A stretch of DNA of 64,000 nt from Burkholderiales bacterium RIFCSPHIGHO2_12_FULL_63_20 (GTDB taxonomy: Bacteria; Pseudomonadota; Gammaproteobacteria; Burkholderiales; Burkholderiaceae_C). The notes under the pieces were generated by a model. The model did not search any database. It worked only from the letters and a program-made list of their open reading frames with translations, and had not been told where the DNA came from. Numbering within the stretch: the stretch's first letter is position 1; each line of letters begins with the position of its first letter. Both the position numbers and the translations under genes were made by a program. The DNA is taken from NCBI GenBank assembly GCA_001770775.1, contig MESA01000038.1, positions 34,960 to 98,959 on the forward strand. The letters are read 5' to 3'. Positions 16,848-25,939 of the stretch are shown piece after piece.

Positions 16848-18698
16848 TCAGGTGGCAAGGATGGGCGTGCCGCAACTTTCGCAGAAAGCATTGCTGCTGT
16901 CATTGACCGTTTCGCACGCCCCACACACCACCTCGGCAGGTGCAGCAGGAGCGACCACGGCCACCTCTGCAACCTGCTGCGGCGCTGCCTGCGGTGCGGC
17001 GGCCTGCAGCAAGGTCTCAGCGACGACGCCCGAGGTCAACGAAGCCGCGGCCGGTGCCGCGGCGGCACCTAGCTGGTTCAGCGCCCCGATGGCCGACATG
17101 CGCCGGGCGTCTTCGTTGGCCGTGGGCGCGATCACGATGCTCTGCTCACCCGCGAACTGGCGCACCAGGTTCTTGAGGTACTGCGCCTCCTTGGGCTGGC
17201 TGAGCATGCCGGTGATGATGCGAGGCGTGACGCTGCCATGGCTTTGGTGGCCGAAAACCACGCTGCGCAACTGCATCACCCACACGCGGAAGGTCATGTT
17301 TTCGACGTTGACCACCTCACGCTCGGTGAAGACGCGGTCTTGCAGGCGGTTGCCGATGTCCACCTTGGAGCGGATGAAGCTGCCTTCCATCTCGACCCAG
17401 GTCAGGGTGGACTCGAAGTCAAAACGGCCCCACAGCGTGTGGGCACTGCGGAAGGCATAGCCCCCCACCGCCACCAGCGACAGGCCCAGCGAGGCGAAGC
17501 CCAGCACCGGGCGCCAGTCGGCCATCGGGTCGAAACGCACCGCGAAGGTCACGAGCGCCAGCGCCCCTGCCAAGGTCAGCACGACCCCCATGATGTCGAT
17601 GACCATCAACCAGAAGAAACGCGGGTAGGCACGCGCCACGGAGAAGTCCATGCGCTTGAACGCCGACGGGGCCATAGGCTGGGTCTCTTCGAGGATCTGG
17701 CCCTTGAAATTGCCGGCACGGCTGCCCAGGTTGATGTTGGGCAAGACGCGGGCGTAGCGACGGTTGGGAATGCGGTGCGTCCAGCTGCGCTGCATCTCGC
17801 GGTCGAGCTCCTGCATCAGCAGGTTCGGGTCGGCATTGAAGCTGAAGTTGTCTTGCGTGTCGACCTTGCTGACCGGTGGCGGCGGGTCGATGTGGCGTTG
17901 CACGGCCACGAAGAACACGCCTTCAATGGCGGCCAGCGCCACCAGGATGATCAGGGCCTGGGTGCCAAAGCTGGACCATTCCAGGTCCGGCAACATGCCG
18001 CTGAGAAAGCCCAGCGCCACCGGACCCAGGATGGCCGCCAGGGTCAAGCCCACGATCTGCTTGAGGTTGAAGCTGACCTTGGCCTGCACGTCACTGCCCG
18101 ACACCGGCTTGACGGCCATGAAGACCACCAGCGCCAGGAAAAAGGCTCCCACCCAGGACTGGATCGGCGAGCCCCAGACGAAGATCATCGCCACCAGCAT
18201 GATCAACAGCAAGAACGCGTAGGACGCCAAGTTGGCAAAACGGTTCTGCAGCACGTTCTGGATGTAGGCCGGCGCCGTGATCAGGTCCTTGACCAGTGAA
18301 TACAACACGCCGTTGAGCGCCCCACTGGGAATGGCAAACTCCAGCGCGCCTTGACGCACCGTCTGCATCAGAGTCTTGGCACCGTCGGGCAAGCCGAGCT
18401 TGTCGGCATCCAGTTCAGGCGCCAGACCGGCCGGCTGGCCACGACCGAAGAACACGCGCAGCTGCTGCCCGATGCGCACGAAATTCCAGGCCGCCAGCAC
18501 CATCATGCCCACGCCCAGTGCCACCGGCACGATGAAGCTGCCCAGCGCCTGCTGCGCCAGATGCTTGCGGGCCAGGAAGATCAAAGCCAGGGCACACACC
18601 AGCAGGATGGTGGCGCGCACCGCCCACAGAATGTTCTCGACCCGATAGGGGTTGGGGAAGTCAAGCTGAGCTTGCTCGGAGCTGTATTCGTAGGACAT
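16848..18698 (-). CDS. Large membrane protein with C-terminal zinc ribbon, unknown function
   Basis: 616 residues. About seven to eight hydrophobic segments can be seen (near 24-43, 52-75, 158-200, 211-235, 245-270, 358-390 and 395-418). A soluble domain of about 150 residues follows, containing WVEMEGSFIRSKVDIGNRLQDRVFTEREVV, then an Ala/Pro-rich linker and a terminal zinc ribbon (592-613) of the form CxxC-x11-CxxC. I do not recognise the membrane domain. It is the last gene of a three-gene minus-strand unit, 6 bases after a lipoprotein gene, and shares the zinc-ribbon type with the first gene of the unit. Confidence 0.7.
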   Translation of the reverse strand: MSYEYSSEQAQLDFPNPYRVENILWAVRATILLVCALALIFLARKHLAQQALGSFIVPVALGVGMMVLAAWNFVRIGQQLRVFFGRGQPAGLAPELDADKLGLPDGAKTLMQTVRQGALEFAIPSGALNGVLYSLVKDLITAPAYIQNVLQNRFANLASYAFLLLIMLVAMIFVWGSPIQSWVGAFFLALVVFMAVKPVSGSDVQAKVSFNLKQIVGLTLAAILGPVALGFLSGMLPDLEWSSFGTQALIILVALAAIEGVFFVAVQRHIDPPPPVSKVDTQDNFSFNADPNLLMQELDREMQRSWTHRIPNRRYARVLPNINLGSRAGNFKGQILEETQPMAPSAFKRMDFSVARAYPRFFWLMVIDIMGVVLTLAGALALVTFAVRFDPMADWRPVLGFASLGLSLVAVGGYAFRSAHTLWGRFDFESTLTWVEMEGSFIRSKVDIGNRLQDRVFTEREVVNVENMTFRVWVMQLRSVVFGHQSHGSVTPRIITGMLSQPKEAQYLKNLVRQFAGEQSIVIAPTANEDARRMSAIGALNQLGAAAAPAAASLTSGVVAETLLQAAAPQAAPQQVAEVAVVAPAAPAEVVCGACETVNDSSNAFCESCGTPILAT

Positions 18699-18704
18699 AG
18701 GCGA

Positions 18705-19400
18705 TCAGACCTCGGCTGTCTTGAGGCGCCCCGCCTTGACGGTGATGCGCTCCATACCCTTGGTCACTCTGGCATCGGTCAACTTGGTCACAGTGATGGG
18801 GTTGCCCTTGGGAGAAGCGACTTTGCCGCCTGCCATGTTCACCTTGTTGGCCTTGGCATCGGCCGGCGTCACCGAGACGAGAATCTCCGCAGATCCGCGC
18901 TCGTCGGCCACACGCTCCGCCAGGGTCTTGAGCTTGCCCATGGCCGACGTGTACTCGGGCGTACCCTTGGCCGAGATGGGAAGGTCGACGCTGACCGACT
19001 CAAAGGCCTTGACCTTCTTGGTGCTGCCGTTGGCTTTGTCCTTGGCCACCACCTCGACCGTCTTGATCTCACCGCCGCGTGCTCGTTGTTGCGGAGGCAG
19101 AGAAGCCGTTACCTCGATCGCTTCTTGGCGGGCACGCTCGGCATCGGCGATTTCCTGCTGACGCGCGCGCTCGAACCCCACCAAGCCGCCCACGACCGCG
19201 CCCATGGCGCAACCGGCGGCCATGTTGCCTCCCGCCAGCTTGGCCAGCAAGGCACCGCCCGCGCAGCCCAAGGCCCCTCCCATGACAGCCCCCTGGGTCT
19301 TGTCGTCCATGGCGCCCGGCGTGGCCGTATTGGTGTTGGTGTTGGCGCAACCCGCCAGTCCGATGGCCATGGCCACGGCCGTCACTGCAATCTTGTTCAT
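18705..19400 (-). CDS. Glycine-zipper lipoprotein, unknown function
   Basis: 231 residues with a lipoprotein signal peptide (lipobox LAGC, Cys18), a low-complexity Asn/Thr stretch, a glycine-zipper membrane region (about 42-80) of the kind seen in outer-membrane-associated lipoproteins, a short charged helix, and a C-terminal domain with VEVVAKDKANGSTKKVKAFESV. I use the ATG at 19400 because AGGAG lies about 6 bases upstream; the frame starts six codons earlier. Middle gene of the zinc-ribbon unit. No known function. Confidence 0.65.
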   Translation of the reverse strand: MNKIAVTAVAMAIGLAGCANTNTNTATPGAMDDKTQGAVMGGALGCAGGALLAKLAGGNMAAGCAMGAVVGGLVGFERARQQEIADAERARQEAIEVTASLPPQQRARGGEIKTVEVVAKDKANGSTKKVKAFESVSVDLPISAKGTPEYTSAMGKLKTLAERVADERGSAEILVSVTPADAKANKVNMAGGKVASPKGNPITVTKLTDARVTKGMERITVKAGRLKTAEV

Positions 19401-19414
19401 GTGTGCTCCTGTGT

Positions 19415-20200
19415 TCATTTCAGCAAGTCGTCCAGGGTCTTGTTGGCCTGGTTCAGTTTGGCCTTGTCCTGCTCACGCTGGCGAGCCTTCGCCTGCTCAT
19501 CGCGACGCACTTGCTCCTGACGTGCCTCTTCCTCGACCTTCTGGCGACGTGCCTGTGCTTGTGCCGCCTCGTCGACGCGTACTGCAGGCGGTGCAACCGG
19601 CACCACCACAGGTTCGTGCTCGATGATCTCGGTCGGAGCCACCGGCGTCGCCACAGAGGCGGGAAGCAGGGGCGCCTGTGCACCCGACGTGAGCACGCCA
19701 CTCGAGACCGAAGCCTCCGATGCTTCGGCCGACGGCTCAGGCAACACCACCTCTTGTGCAGCAGGAGCGGGCGCCGGACCGCGCGAAGTCAACCACCATG
19801 CAAACACGCCCAATACACCCACAGAGGCCACCACCAAGGCCACGATGGCTCTGGCCCCGGGCCGCCCCGATGGGCCGGCCTCGGTCGTGACGCGCACGTC
19901 CGGTGTCGGTGTCGGTGTCGGTGTCGGTGCAGTTGCAGGTGTAGCAGGTGTAGCAGGTGTAGCAGGTGTAGCAGGTGCAAAAGCATGGCCACATTTGCCG
20001 CAGAACTTCACACCGGGTTTGCAATCAGCACCGCAACTCGGACACCCTCGGCCGAGTTCGGTGGTGTTGGTGGAGACCGGGACAGGCTCGGTTGCGATCA
20101 CAGGCGTTCCGCACTTCCCACAAAAACGAGCGCTCTCAGCAAGCTCACTCCCGCACTTTCGGCAATCCATCTTTTTTTGACTCTCAGCTCGCTCAGACAT
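19415..20200 (-). CDS. Double zinc-ribbon single-pass membrane protein with coiled coil
   Basis: About 261 residues. Two N-terminal zinc ribbons (CRKCGSEL...FCGKCGTP and CPSCGADC...FCGKCGHAF) are followed by a Thr/Pro/Ala repeat linker encoded by DNA tandem repeats. One transmembrane helix follows (VALVVASVGVLGVFAWWL), then a Pro/Val-rich periplasmic stretch and a C-terminal Glu/Arg/Gln-rich coiled coil. This is the architecture of zinc-ribbon envelope proteins without a defined role. The start is uncertain: ATG at 20200 or at 20170; neither has a clear ribosome binding site. First gene of the three-gene unit, 14 bases before the lipoprotein. Confidence 0.65.
   Translation of the reverse strand: MSERAESQKKMDCRKCGSELAESARFCGKCGTPVIATEPVPVSTNTTELGRGCPSCGADCKPGVKFCGKCGHAFAPATPATPATPATPATAPTPTPTPTPDVRVTTEAGPSGRPGARAIVALVVASVGVLGVFAWWLTSRGPAPAPAAQEVVLPEPSAEASEASVSSGVLTSGAQAPLLPASVATPVAPTEIIEHEPVVVPVAPPAVRVDEAAQAQARRQKVEEEARQEQVRRDEQAKARQREQDKAKLNQANKTLDDLLK
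19901..19930. repeat. Hexanucleotide tandem repeat (5 units)
   Basis: Five tandem copies of CGGTGT (last unit CGGTGC) inside the zinc-ribbon gene. On the coding strand they give Thr-Pro dipeptide repeats in the linker before the transmembrane helix. The unit is a multiple of three, so changes in copy number keep the frame. Confidence 0.85.
19935..19979. repeat. Nonanucleotide tandem repeat (5 units)
   Basis: Five tandem copies of GCAGGTGTA (last unit GCAGGTGCA), encoding Thr-Pro-Ala repeats on the minus strand right after the second zinc ribbon. Perfect or nearly perfect copies suggest recent expansion. Confidence 0.9.
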
Positions 20201-20584
20201 GCAACCGACATGCCCATCAACGAACACGTCAGCCTACCCATTGAATTTGTAACGATTATGACGAGATCGGGCATGCTTTCTCTTGCCTCGCCAAAATCAC
20301 GGCCGGTCTTCGCTCCTGTCACCCCACCGCAGCCCTGACGAGCCCACCTATCGTTGCAGGAATGCCACCGAGTCCGCTCACAGCGGTGAAACGCTCGGCA
20401 CACCGAGAGCTGGACGATTCTCAGGAAACGATGAGCCACCACGCATCAAGCGCCTGCTCGGCTCACATGATGACCCCCGTTGTCACTTCAGACGCTGCGA
20501 GGCGAAGCTTTCCGGGGGGTAACACGCATTCGGGTCACCGGTGTGAATCGTTAAAAACGACACATCTCAGCCCGAAAGGACACC
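20201..20584. other. Divergent intergenic region, no gene seen
   Basis: About 380 bases between the zinc-ribbon unit (minus) and the CocE-type hydrolase (plus). Short open frames here have no ribosome binding site or recognisable product. It must hold the promoters for both units, but I could not pick a convincing sigma-70 pair. AAAGGA precedes the hydrolase ATG at 20585. Confidence 0.5.
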
Positions 20585-22621
20585 ATGGACATCCGCACAC
20601 GCAACTTGCGTCCGCTCAAACTCACCGCCCTCGCCAGCTGTCTCATGGCCGCAGTCCTGACCAGTGCCGTGGCCCAGACCACCACACTGGGCACCCGCGG
20701 TACGCTGAGCCAGGCCAACGCCCCCACGACTTCCAACCCCTACTCCAACTGGTCCACTTACGACCGTTCGGCCAACTTCCCCCGCGCCATCTCGCTGCCG
20801 CTGCAATACATCACCACCAGCACTGGCGACAAGCTTTCCGTGCGCGTGTCCGTGCCAGCCAACATGTGGGGCCAGCAGGCGCCTGGCAAGTTCCCGGTCA
20901 TCCTGACGCAAACCGCCTACCGCAACGACGTCGGCCAGATCCTCGGCAGCGTGGCGGCCGGTGACACCACCTTGATCATTGGCGGCAAGGACGACTACAT
21001 GATCCGCCGCGGCTACATCACCGTGGCCGTCGACGCCTGGGGCACTGGCATGTCGACCGGGGAGACACAGCTGATCGGTGAGGCCGAGCAGCAGGCTTAC
21101 GGCGAAGCCGTGAAGTGGGTCACCCAACAAACTTGGTTCAACGGCAACCTCGGCTTGGCAGGCACGTCCTACCTGGGCATCACCAGCATGCTCACGGCCA
21201 AGCAACAGCATCCCGCCGTCAAGGCGGTGTTTGCCGCTGTACCCATGGGCGACGCCTATCGCGGCGTGGTCGGTGTGGGTGGCCTGATGAACGCACAGTT
21301 CCTCAGCATCTGGCTGCCGCTGACTCACGGCCTGAGCGTGGGCGCGCTCAACACCATCGAGCAACTGCTCAACCCGAAGCTGGCCTCGACCATCAAGCTG
21401 GCCAACCAGCAACACATCAACGCCATTGACAGCTGGTACCTGCCCACCGTGAACAACGGCCTGGCTGGCCAAGTGGGCATCGCCACCGACGACGGCTCGT
21501 TCTGGTCGGTGCGCTCGCCCATTGAAGGCGCCAACCAGATCAACGTGCCCACCTTCCTGGTTGGGGGTACCAACGACATTTTCCAACGTGACGTGCCCCT
21601 GCTGTATGAGCAAGTCAAGCGCAACGCCAACACCAAGCTGCTGGTGCTGCCCGGCTCCCATGTGGGTTCGATCTTGAAGCTGATCGGCGGCTCCGAGAGC
21701 ATTCCCAAAGGTCGTCACCTCCTGCTGCAATGGTTTGACCAGTACCTCAAGGGCATGAACACCGGCGCGGCGACCATGCCCAACGTCACGCAGGTCGTGC
21801 AAGGCTATGGCACGGACGCCACCCCGCGTTATGCCCGCACCACCGACTGGCCTCACCCCCAGATGTCTGCACAGCGCATGTACCTGCGCGGGGGCAAACT
21901 CTTGAGCGCACAAGCCCCCACATCCACCGAAGTGGGCGCCTCCGTGGTCGAACCAACAGCCCCGGTGGTGAGCGTTTCGCGTAACGGCGATGCGGTCAAG
22001 GCCGAGGTCACGCTCAACGACGGCACCAAGTGCTCGAGCAGCTATGACCAGTGGACCCTGGGTATCGCCGGCATCCTGGGTGGTTCCTGCTACAAAGACG
22101 CCACCAAGGTGGAAACCGCCCAAAAGGCCGCCATCTATGAAACCCCAGCCCTGGGTGCCGACATGTACTTGAACGGCCCCATCCAGGCCGATGTGTGGAT
22201 CACCGCCACGCACACCGACGCCGCCCTGGCCGTGCGCGTGGACAGCGTCTCGCCCGATGGCGTGGCCACGCCCATCACCACTGGCCTGATGTCGGCCCGT
22301 TACCGCGCGGTGGACACCAGTCGTTCGCGCTATGTCAACGGCGTCATGATCCAGCCTTGGCATCCGTTCACGGCCGCCTCGGCTCAAGCCGTGGTGCCGG
22401 GCAAACCCATGATGGTGCCGGTGGAGATCTTCCCCAATGCAGCCCTGATCCGCGCCGGCCACAAGCTGCGTGTGGCCATCAGCGCCAGCAACCAGGCTCA
22501 GGGTGTGTGGCCGCTGCCGAACCAGGCCAACGCCAACGGCGGCACCACGGTCATCCTCCACAGCGCCGAGCATCCTTCCAGCGTCGTGCTGCCTGTGGTG
22601 CCGGCCAACACGCTGAATTGA
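20585..22621 (+). CDS. Secreted CocE/NonD family alpha/beta-hydrolase
   Basis: 678 residues with a Sec signal peptide (about 1-30, ending AVA), then an X-Pro dipeptidyl-peptidase/CocE-type alpha/beta-hydrolase domain with the nucleophile elbow GTSYLG (Ser195), a probable Asp in GGTNDIFQRD (near 325-330) and a His in LPGSHVG (near 360). A C-terminal jelly-roll domain of the CocE type follows (VWITATHTDAALAVRV; HKLRVAISASN). Substrates of such enzymes include ester and amide compounds; the true one cannot be told. AAAGGA lies just upstream of the ATG. A lipase-chaperone-like gene follows after an 18-bp hairpin. Confidence 0.85.
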   Translation: MDIRTRNLRPLKLTALASCLMAAVLTSAVAQTTTLGTRGTLSQANAPTTSNPYSNWSTYDRSANFPRAISLPLQYITTSTGDKLSVRVSVPANMWGQQAPGKFPVILTQTAYRNDVGQILGSVAAGDTTLIIGGKDDYMIRRGYITVAVDAWGTGMSTGETQLIGEAEQQAYGEAVKWVTQQTWFNGNLGLAGTSYLGITSMLTAKQQHPAVKAVFAAVPMGDAYRGVVGVGGLMNAQFLSIWLPLTHGLSVGALNTIEQLLNPKLASTIKLANQQHINAIDSWYLPTVNNGLAGQVGIATDDGSFWSVRSPIEGANQINVPTFLVGGTNDIFQRDVPLLYEQVKRNANTKLLVLPGSHVGSILKLIGGSESIPKGRHLLLQWFDQYLKGMNTGAATMPNVTQVVQGYGTDATPRYARTTDWPHPQMSAQRMYLRGGKLLSAQAPTSTEVGASVVEPTAPVVSVSRNGDAVKAEVTLNDGTKCSSSYDQWTLGIAGILGGSCYKDATKVETAQKAAIYETPALGADMYLNGPIQADVWITATHTDAALAVRVDSVSPDGVATPITTGLMSARYRAVDTSRSRYVNGVMIQPWHPFTAASAQAVVPGKPMMVPVEIFPNAALIRAGHKLRVAISASNQAQGVWPLPNQANANGGTTVILHSAEHPSSVVLPVVPANTLN

Positions 22622-22648
22622 TCTGAACCTCACGCAGTGGTAGAAACA

Positions 22649-22688
22649 GCAGGGCCCGGTGTCGTTGCCCAACGGCATCGGGCCCTGC
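22649..22688. terminator. Long hairpin between hydrolase and chaperone-like gene
   Basis: A near-perfect 18-bp stem with a GCCC loop; the outer 10 bp are perfect (GCAGGGCCCG ... CGGGCCCTGC). It ends 9 bases before the next ATG and has no T-run on the plus strand. It could terminate, stabilise the hydrolase mRNA 3' end, or limit translation of the next gene. Confidence 0.6.
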
Positions 22689-22697
22689 GCACATGTC

Positions 22698-23390
22698 ATG
22701 AACAAGACCTTCATCGTCGCCCTCTCCGCCCTGTCTCTGACCGTTCTTGCCGTGGCGGTGGTGATGTGGCCTGATGCCACCTCTGGGGACAGCGCCGCCA
22801 CAAGCTCCACGGGCACAGCGACATCGGCCAACCCCGCCGGCCACCGATTTCCATGGGACACACCCCAGAGCACTTCCGCCACGCCGGCCACCCTGGATCA
22901 ATTGAGCAACCAAGCTGACGGCCGCTTGAAGATGTCAGGCACCACCCGCGAGGTACTGGATGCCTTTTTGTCGGAGCACCCACGTGCGACCCCCGAGGTG
23001 ATCGCCGCCCAGTTCAAGGCAGCCGCCCAGGCCCATCTGAGCGAACCCGCTCTGGGGGAGGCCGCCGACTTGATGACGCGCTATGCGGCCTACCAGGACG
23101 CGTTGAAGGCGGTGCAATCGCAACCCGCCCCGCCCCCCAACGTGGAGCCCGGCCTGGCCGCCATACTCCAACTGCAACAGGCCAGCGCCTTGCGCGAACA
23201 GTTCCTGGGCAGCGAAATCAAAGAAGCGCTTTATGGACAGGAGGAGCAGGCGCAGCGGTACGCGCTGGCGCGTCAGCAGATCCTGTCGGTTCAGGGATGG
23301 AGTGAGCAGCAGCGCAATGAGGAGCTGGCCGCTCTGGTGCGGGAGTATCCGCGTGAGGTGGTGGAGGCAGCAGGGCGCAACGCACGCTGA
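22698..23390 (+). CDS. Short lipase-specific foldase (Lif/LimK)-like protein
   Basis: 230 residues with an N-terminal membrane anchor (about 4-25), a Ser/Thr/Ala linker and an all-helical domain. The C-terminal helices read like lipase secretion chaperones: REQFLGSEIKEALYG, EEQAQRYALARQQIL, then SEQQRNEELAALVREYP. Classic foldases run about 330-350 residues and carry RxxxFDY; that motif is not seen, so this is short or divergent. No classical lipase gene is adjacent; the upstream CocE-type hydrolase is the only candidate client. The start at 22698 has no obvious ribosome binding site. Confidence 0.6.
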   Translation: MNKTFIVALSALSLTVLAVAVVMWPDATSGDSAATSSTGTATSANPAGHRFPWDTPQSTSATPATLDQLSNQADGRLKMSGTTREVLDAFLSEHPRATPEVIAAQFKAAAQAHLSEPALGEAADLMTRYAAYQDALKAVQSQPAPPPNVEPGLAAILQLQQASALREQFLGSEIKEALYGQEEQAQRYALARQQILSVQGWSEQQRNEELAALVREYPREVVEAAGRNAR

Positions 23391-23585
23391 TGGCCCTTCT
23401 CACTCCCACATGACGCGTGCCTGGGTGGGATGACGACAGGCCAGGCCCGGGCAATGCCACGGAGCCGTGCTCGCCTTCTGCGTGTCGGCGCACATGCGTG
23501 AGCGCGAGATCGGTTCGCTCGCGCACAGATCGGACGTCGGCGGGGCGATAGCCTGAGGTTTTCCGCAAGCGCTCAGGAGCCCGAC

Positions 23586-24911
23586 ATGAACCTCGCCACG
23601 CTCACATCGCTGGCCCTCACCATCGCAACGGCCGCTCTGGCGCTGGCCGCCTGTGGCGACACCGCCAAGCTGACGATTGCGGACGGCACCGGCCCACAGC
23701 CCAAATGGGTCGAGCCGCACGCGACACTGATCCCCACCGTGAACATCGCCCCCGCCCGCGGCTGGCCGGCGGGCGCCACACCGCAGGCGGCTGCGGGCAC
23801 CCGCGTGACGGCATTCGCCCGTGGATTGGACCACCCGCGATGGCTGATGGTGCTCCCCAACGGCGACGTGCTCGTGGCCGAAGCCAATGCGCCCGCGCGG
23901 CCCGATGACAGCCGGGGTGTCAAGGGCGCCATCATGGGACTCGTGATGAAGCGGGCCGGCGCGGCCACACCCAGCGCCAACCGCATCACCCTCCTGCGCG
24001 ACAGCCACGGTCGTGGCGTGGCCGATGTGCGCAGTGTGCTGCTGGAAGGGCTGAACTCGCCCTTCGGCATGGCCTTGGTCGGCACTGACTTGTTCGTGGC
24101 CAACACCGATGCCATCCTGCGCTTTCCATACCGCCCTGGCCAGCTCCGGATCACCGTGCCTGGCGTCGTGGTGACCCGCTTGCCGGCCGGCACCATCAAC
24201 CACCACTGGACCAAGAACCTCATCGCCAGCGAGGATGGCCGCAAGCTCTTCGTCACCGTGGGCTCAAACAGCAACGTCGGCGAGAACGGTATGCCAGCCG
24301 AGGCCGAGCGCGCAGCCATCTGGGAAGTGGACATCGCCAGCGGCGCGCACCGCGTCTTCGCCAGCGGCCTGCGCAACCCGAACGGCCTGGCCTGGGCGCC
24401 AGACGGCGCACTCTGGACGGTCGTCAACGAGCGTGACGAAATCGGCAGCGATCTCGTTCCCGACTACCTGACCTCGGTGCGTGACGGTGGCTTCTATGGC
24501 TGGCCGTACAGCTACTACGGCGCCCATGTGGACGTGCGCGTCGATCCACCGCGCCCTGACCTGGTTGCCCAGGCGCTGGTGCCGGACTATGCGCTGGGGG
24601 CGCACACTGCACCGCTGGGGCTCGCCGCCTCGACCGGCACCACGCTGCCGGGGCGCTTCGCACACGGAATGTTTGTGGGCCAGCATGGGTCTTGGAACCG
24701 GCGGCCCCACAGCGGTTACCGCGTGATCTTCGTGCCCTTCCACGGCGCACGGCCCTCGGGTACAGCGCCGCTGGACGTGTTGACCGGATTTCTCGATGAC
24801 CAGGGGCAGGCATTCGGGCGGCCGGTGGGCGTGGCGCTCGACCGGCAAGGCGCCCTGCTGGTTGCCGACGACGTGGGCAACGTGATCTGGCGCGTCAGCA
24901 CGACGCCGTGA
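23586..24911 (+). CDS. PQQ-dependent sugar (sorbosone-type) dehydrogenase lipoprotein
   Basis: 441 residues with a lipoprotein signal (lipobox LAAC, Cys23) and a beta-propeller resembling soluble quinoprotein glucose/sorbosone dehydrogenases. Characteristic strands include [51 protein letters not shown] split across 260-290, [12 protein letters not shown], and [16 protein letters not shown]. It would oxidise an aldose or sorbosone in the periplasm using PQQ, if the cofactor is made or imported. AGGAG precedes the ATG. It opens a block of stress-type accessory genes. Confidence 0.85.
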   Translation: MNLATLTSLALTIATAALALAACGDTAKLTIADGTGPQPKWVEPHATLIPTVNIAPARGWPAGATPQAAAGTRVTAFARGLDHPRWLMVLPNGDVLVAEANAPARPDDSRGVKGAIMGLVMKRAGAATPSANRITLLRDSHGRGVADVRSVLLEGLNSPFGMALVGTDLFVANTDAILRFPYRPGQLRITVPGVVVTRLPAGTINHHWTKNLIASEDGRKLFVTVGSNSNVGENGMPAEAERAAIWEVDIASGAHRVFASGLRNPNGLAWAPDGALWTVVNERDEIGSDLVPDYLTSVRDGGFYGWPYSYYGAHVDVRVDPPRPDLVAQALVPDYALGAHTAPLGLAASTGTTLPGRFAHGMFVGQHGSWNRRPHSGYRVIFVPFHGARPSGTAPLDVLTGFLDDQGQAFGRPVGVALDRQGALLVADDVGNVIWRVSTTP

Positions 24912-25178
24912 CGACTCACATCAAGCGCTTCGAGGCGCCCACATCTCGTCTGTTGCCACCAGAGTGGTCATTTCACCTGATGGATTCGGCCAAGGCGAGA
25001 TGACGAGAAAGCGCTCAGGGGCAGCGGCCTAGCGCTCCACCAACGTGCGCCGGCGAACAGACGCTCATGGATGAAGCTCCTAAGGTCAAAACTCCAAGTA
25101 AGGCAGCGACTGCGGTCAATGCAGCCCGCGCAACCCGAGGACGTCGATCCCGACGGCCTGAACCCAAGGAGAGACCTC

Positions 25179-25580
25179 ATGAATGAAATCAAAACCCCGT
25201 ACAGCCCTTCCGATGTCGCCTCGTCTGTCCATGACGACGACAAGTGGACGCCCGACACCTCGAAGTTGGTGGCCAGCAAGAGCGGGAGCGACAGCACCGC
25301 AACGAACGGCTTGCTGAAAAACGCGGTGCAAGGCGCACACGCCACCCTGGATCGGCTCGCAGACGGTGCTGCGCCGGTCGTGCAACAACTGGGCGATGGC
25401 GTCTCGGCCGTTGAAGACGCGCTGCAGACCAAGACCAACCAGTTGCGTGGCGCAAGGGATGCATTGGCGAATAGCGTACGCAACACCGTACGTCGCCACC
25501 CACTGGCGACCATCGCTGGCGCGCTCACGCTGGGCCTCATGATCTCCCGCCTCCCCCGCCGGCATCACACGGTGCGGTGA
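25179..25580 (+). CDS. DUF883 (ElaB/YqjD-like) membrane-anchored protein
   Basis: 133 residues with a hydrophilic helical body (NAVQGAHATLDRLADGAAPVVQQL) and a C-terminal hydrophobic helix ending in a basic tail (RRHPLATIAGALTLGLMISRLPRR). This matches DUF883/ElaB-YqjD proteins, which tether stationary-phase ribosomes to the inner membrane in E. coli. I use the ATG at 25179, preceded by AAGGAGAG; the frame is open 36 codons further. Neighbours suggest a stress-response block. Confidence 0.75.
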   Translation: MNEIKTPYSPSDVASSVHDDDKWTPDTSKLVASKSGSDSTATNGLLKNAVQGAHATLDRLADGAAPVVQQLGDGVSAVEDALQTKTNQLRGARDALANSVRNTVRRHPLATIAGALTLGLMISRLPRRHHTVR

Positions 25581-25712
25581 TTCGCTGAGGACCTGAAACA
25601 AGGTCGGCCATGTACTTCTCCGCGATGCGCATGGCCACCTTGCGATTCCCACGTCGAAGACGCGCTGGACATCGCGGATCCCCCTTGAACCACAAAGCAT
25701 CGAAGGAGCGAC

Positions 25713-25898
25713 ATGGCCAATCCATGGTTGAAGAAGAACCCGTTCATGAGCATGTGGCTGAGCACGGCCAACCGTGTCGCGGGCACCTTGCGGGGCCAAG
25801 CCACAGCACAGGTCAAGCGGCAGGTGAAGGCAGCGATCGCCGAAGCGATCTCACCGCCCGCACCCAAGGCCAAGCCCAAGCCCAGGCGCAAGCACTGA
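25713..25898 (+). CDS. Small basic hypothetical protein
   Basis: 61 residues with GAAGGAG well placed before the ATG. The product starts NPWLKKNPFMSMWLS, has an Arg/Gln/Ala helix and a Lys/Pro-rich tail (PKAKPKPRRKH). Similar small proteins occur in Burkholderiales near stress or PHA genes, from memory rather than any search. No function can be assigned. Confidence 0.6.
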   Translation: MANPWLKKNPFMSMWLSTANRVAGTLRGQATAQVKRQVKAAIAEAISPPAPKAKPKPRRKH

Positions 25899-25939
25899 CC
25901 CACCTGTCTGTTGCGAACCACCATGTGTGACGCGTCGCA

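Noticed and set aside
19901-19979. CRISPR-like array
   Set aside because: Units are 6 and 9 bases with no spacers and lie within a coding frame; simple tandem repeats.
20567-22891. 774-codon open frame antisense to the CocE-type hydrolase
   Set aside because: His/Gly/Val-rich translation typical of a high-GC shadow frame; no domain, and the sense frame has full catalytic motifs and a signal peptide.
25067-25186. 39-residue basic ORF overlapping the start of the DUF883 gene
   Set aside because: Composition is plausible for a small basic protein, but there is no ribosome binding site and no family; left out as unproven.
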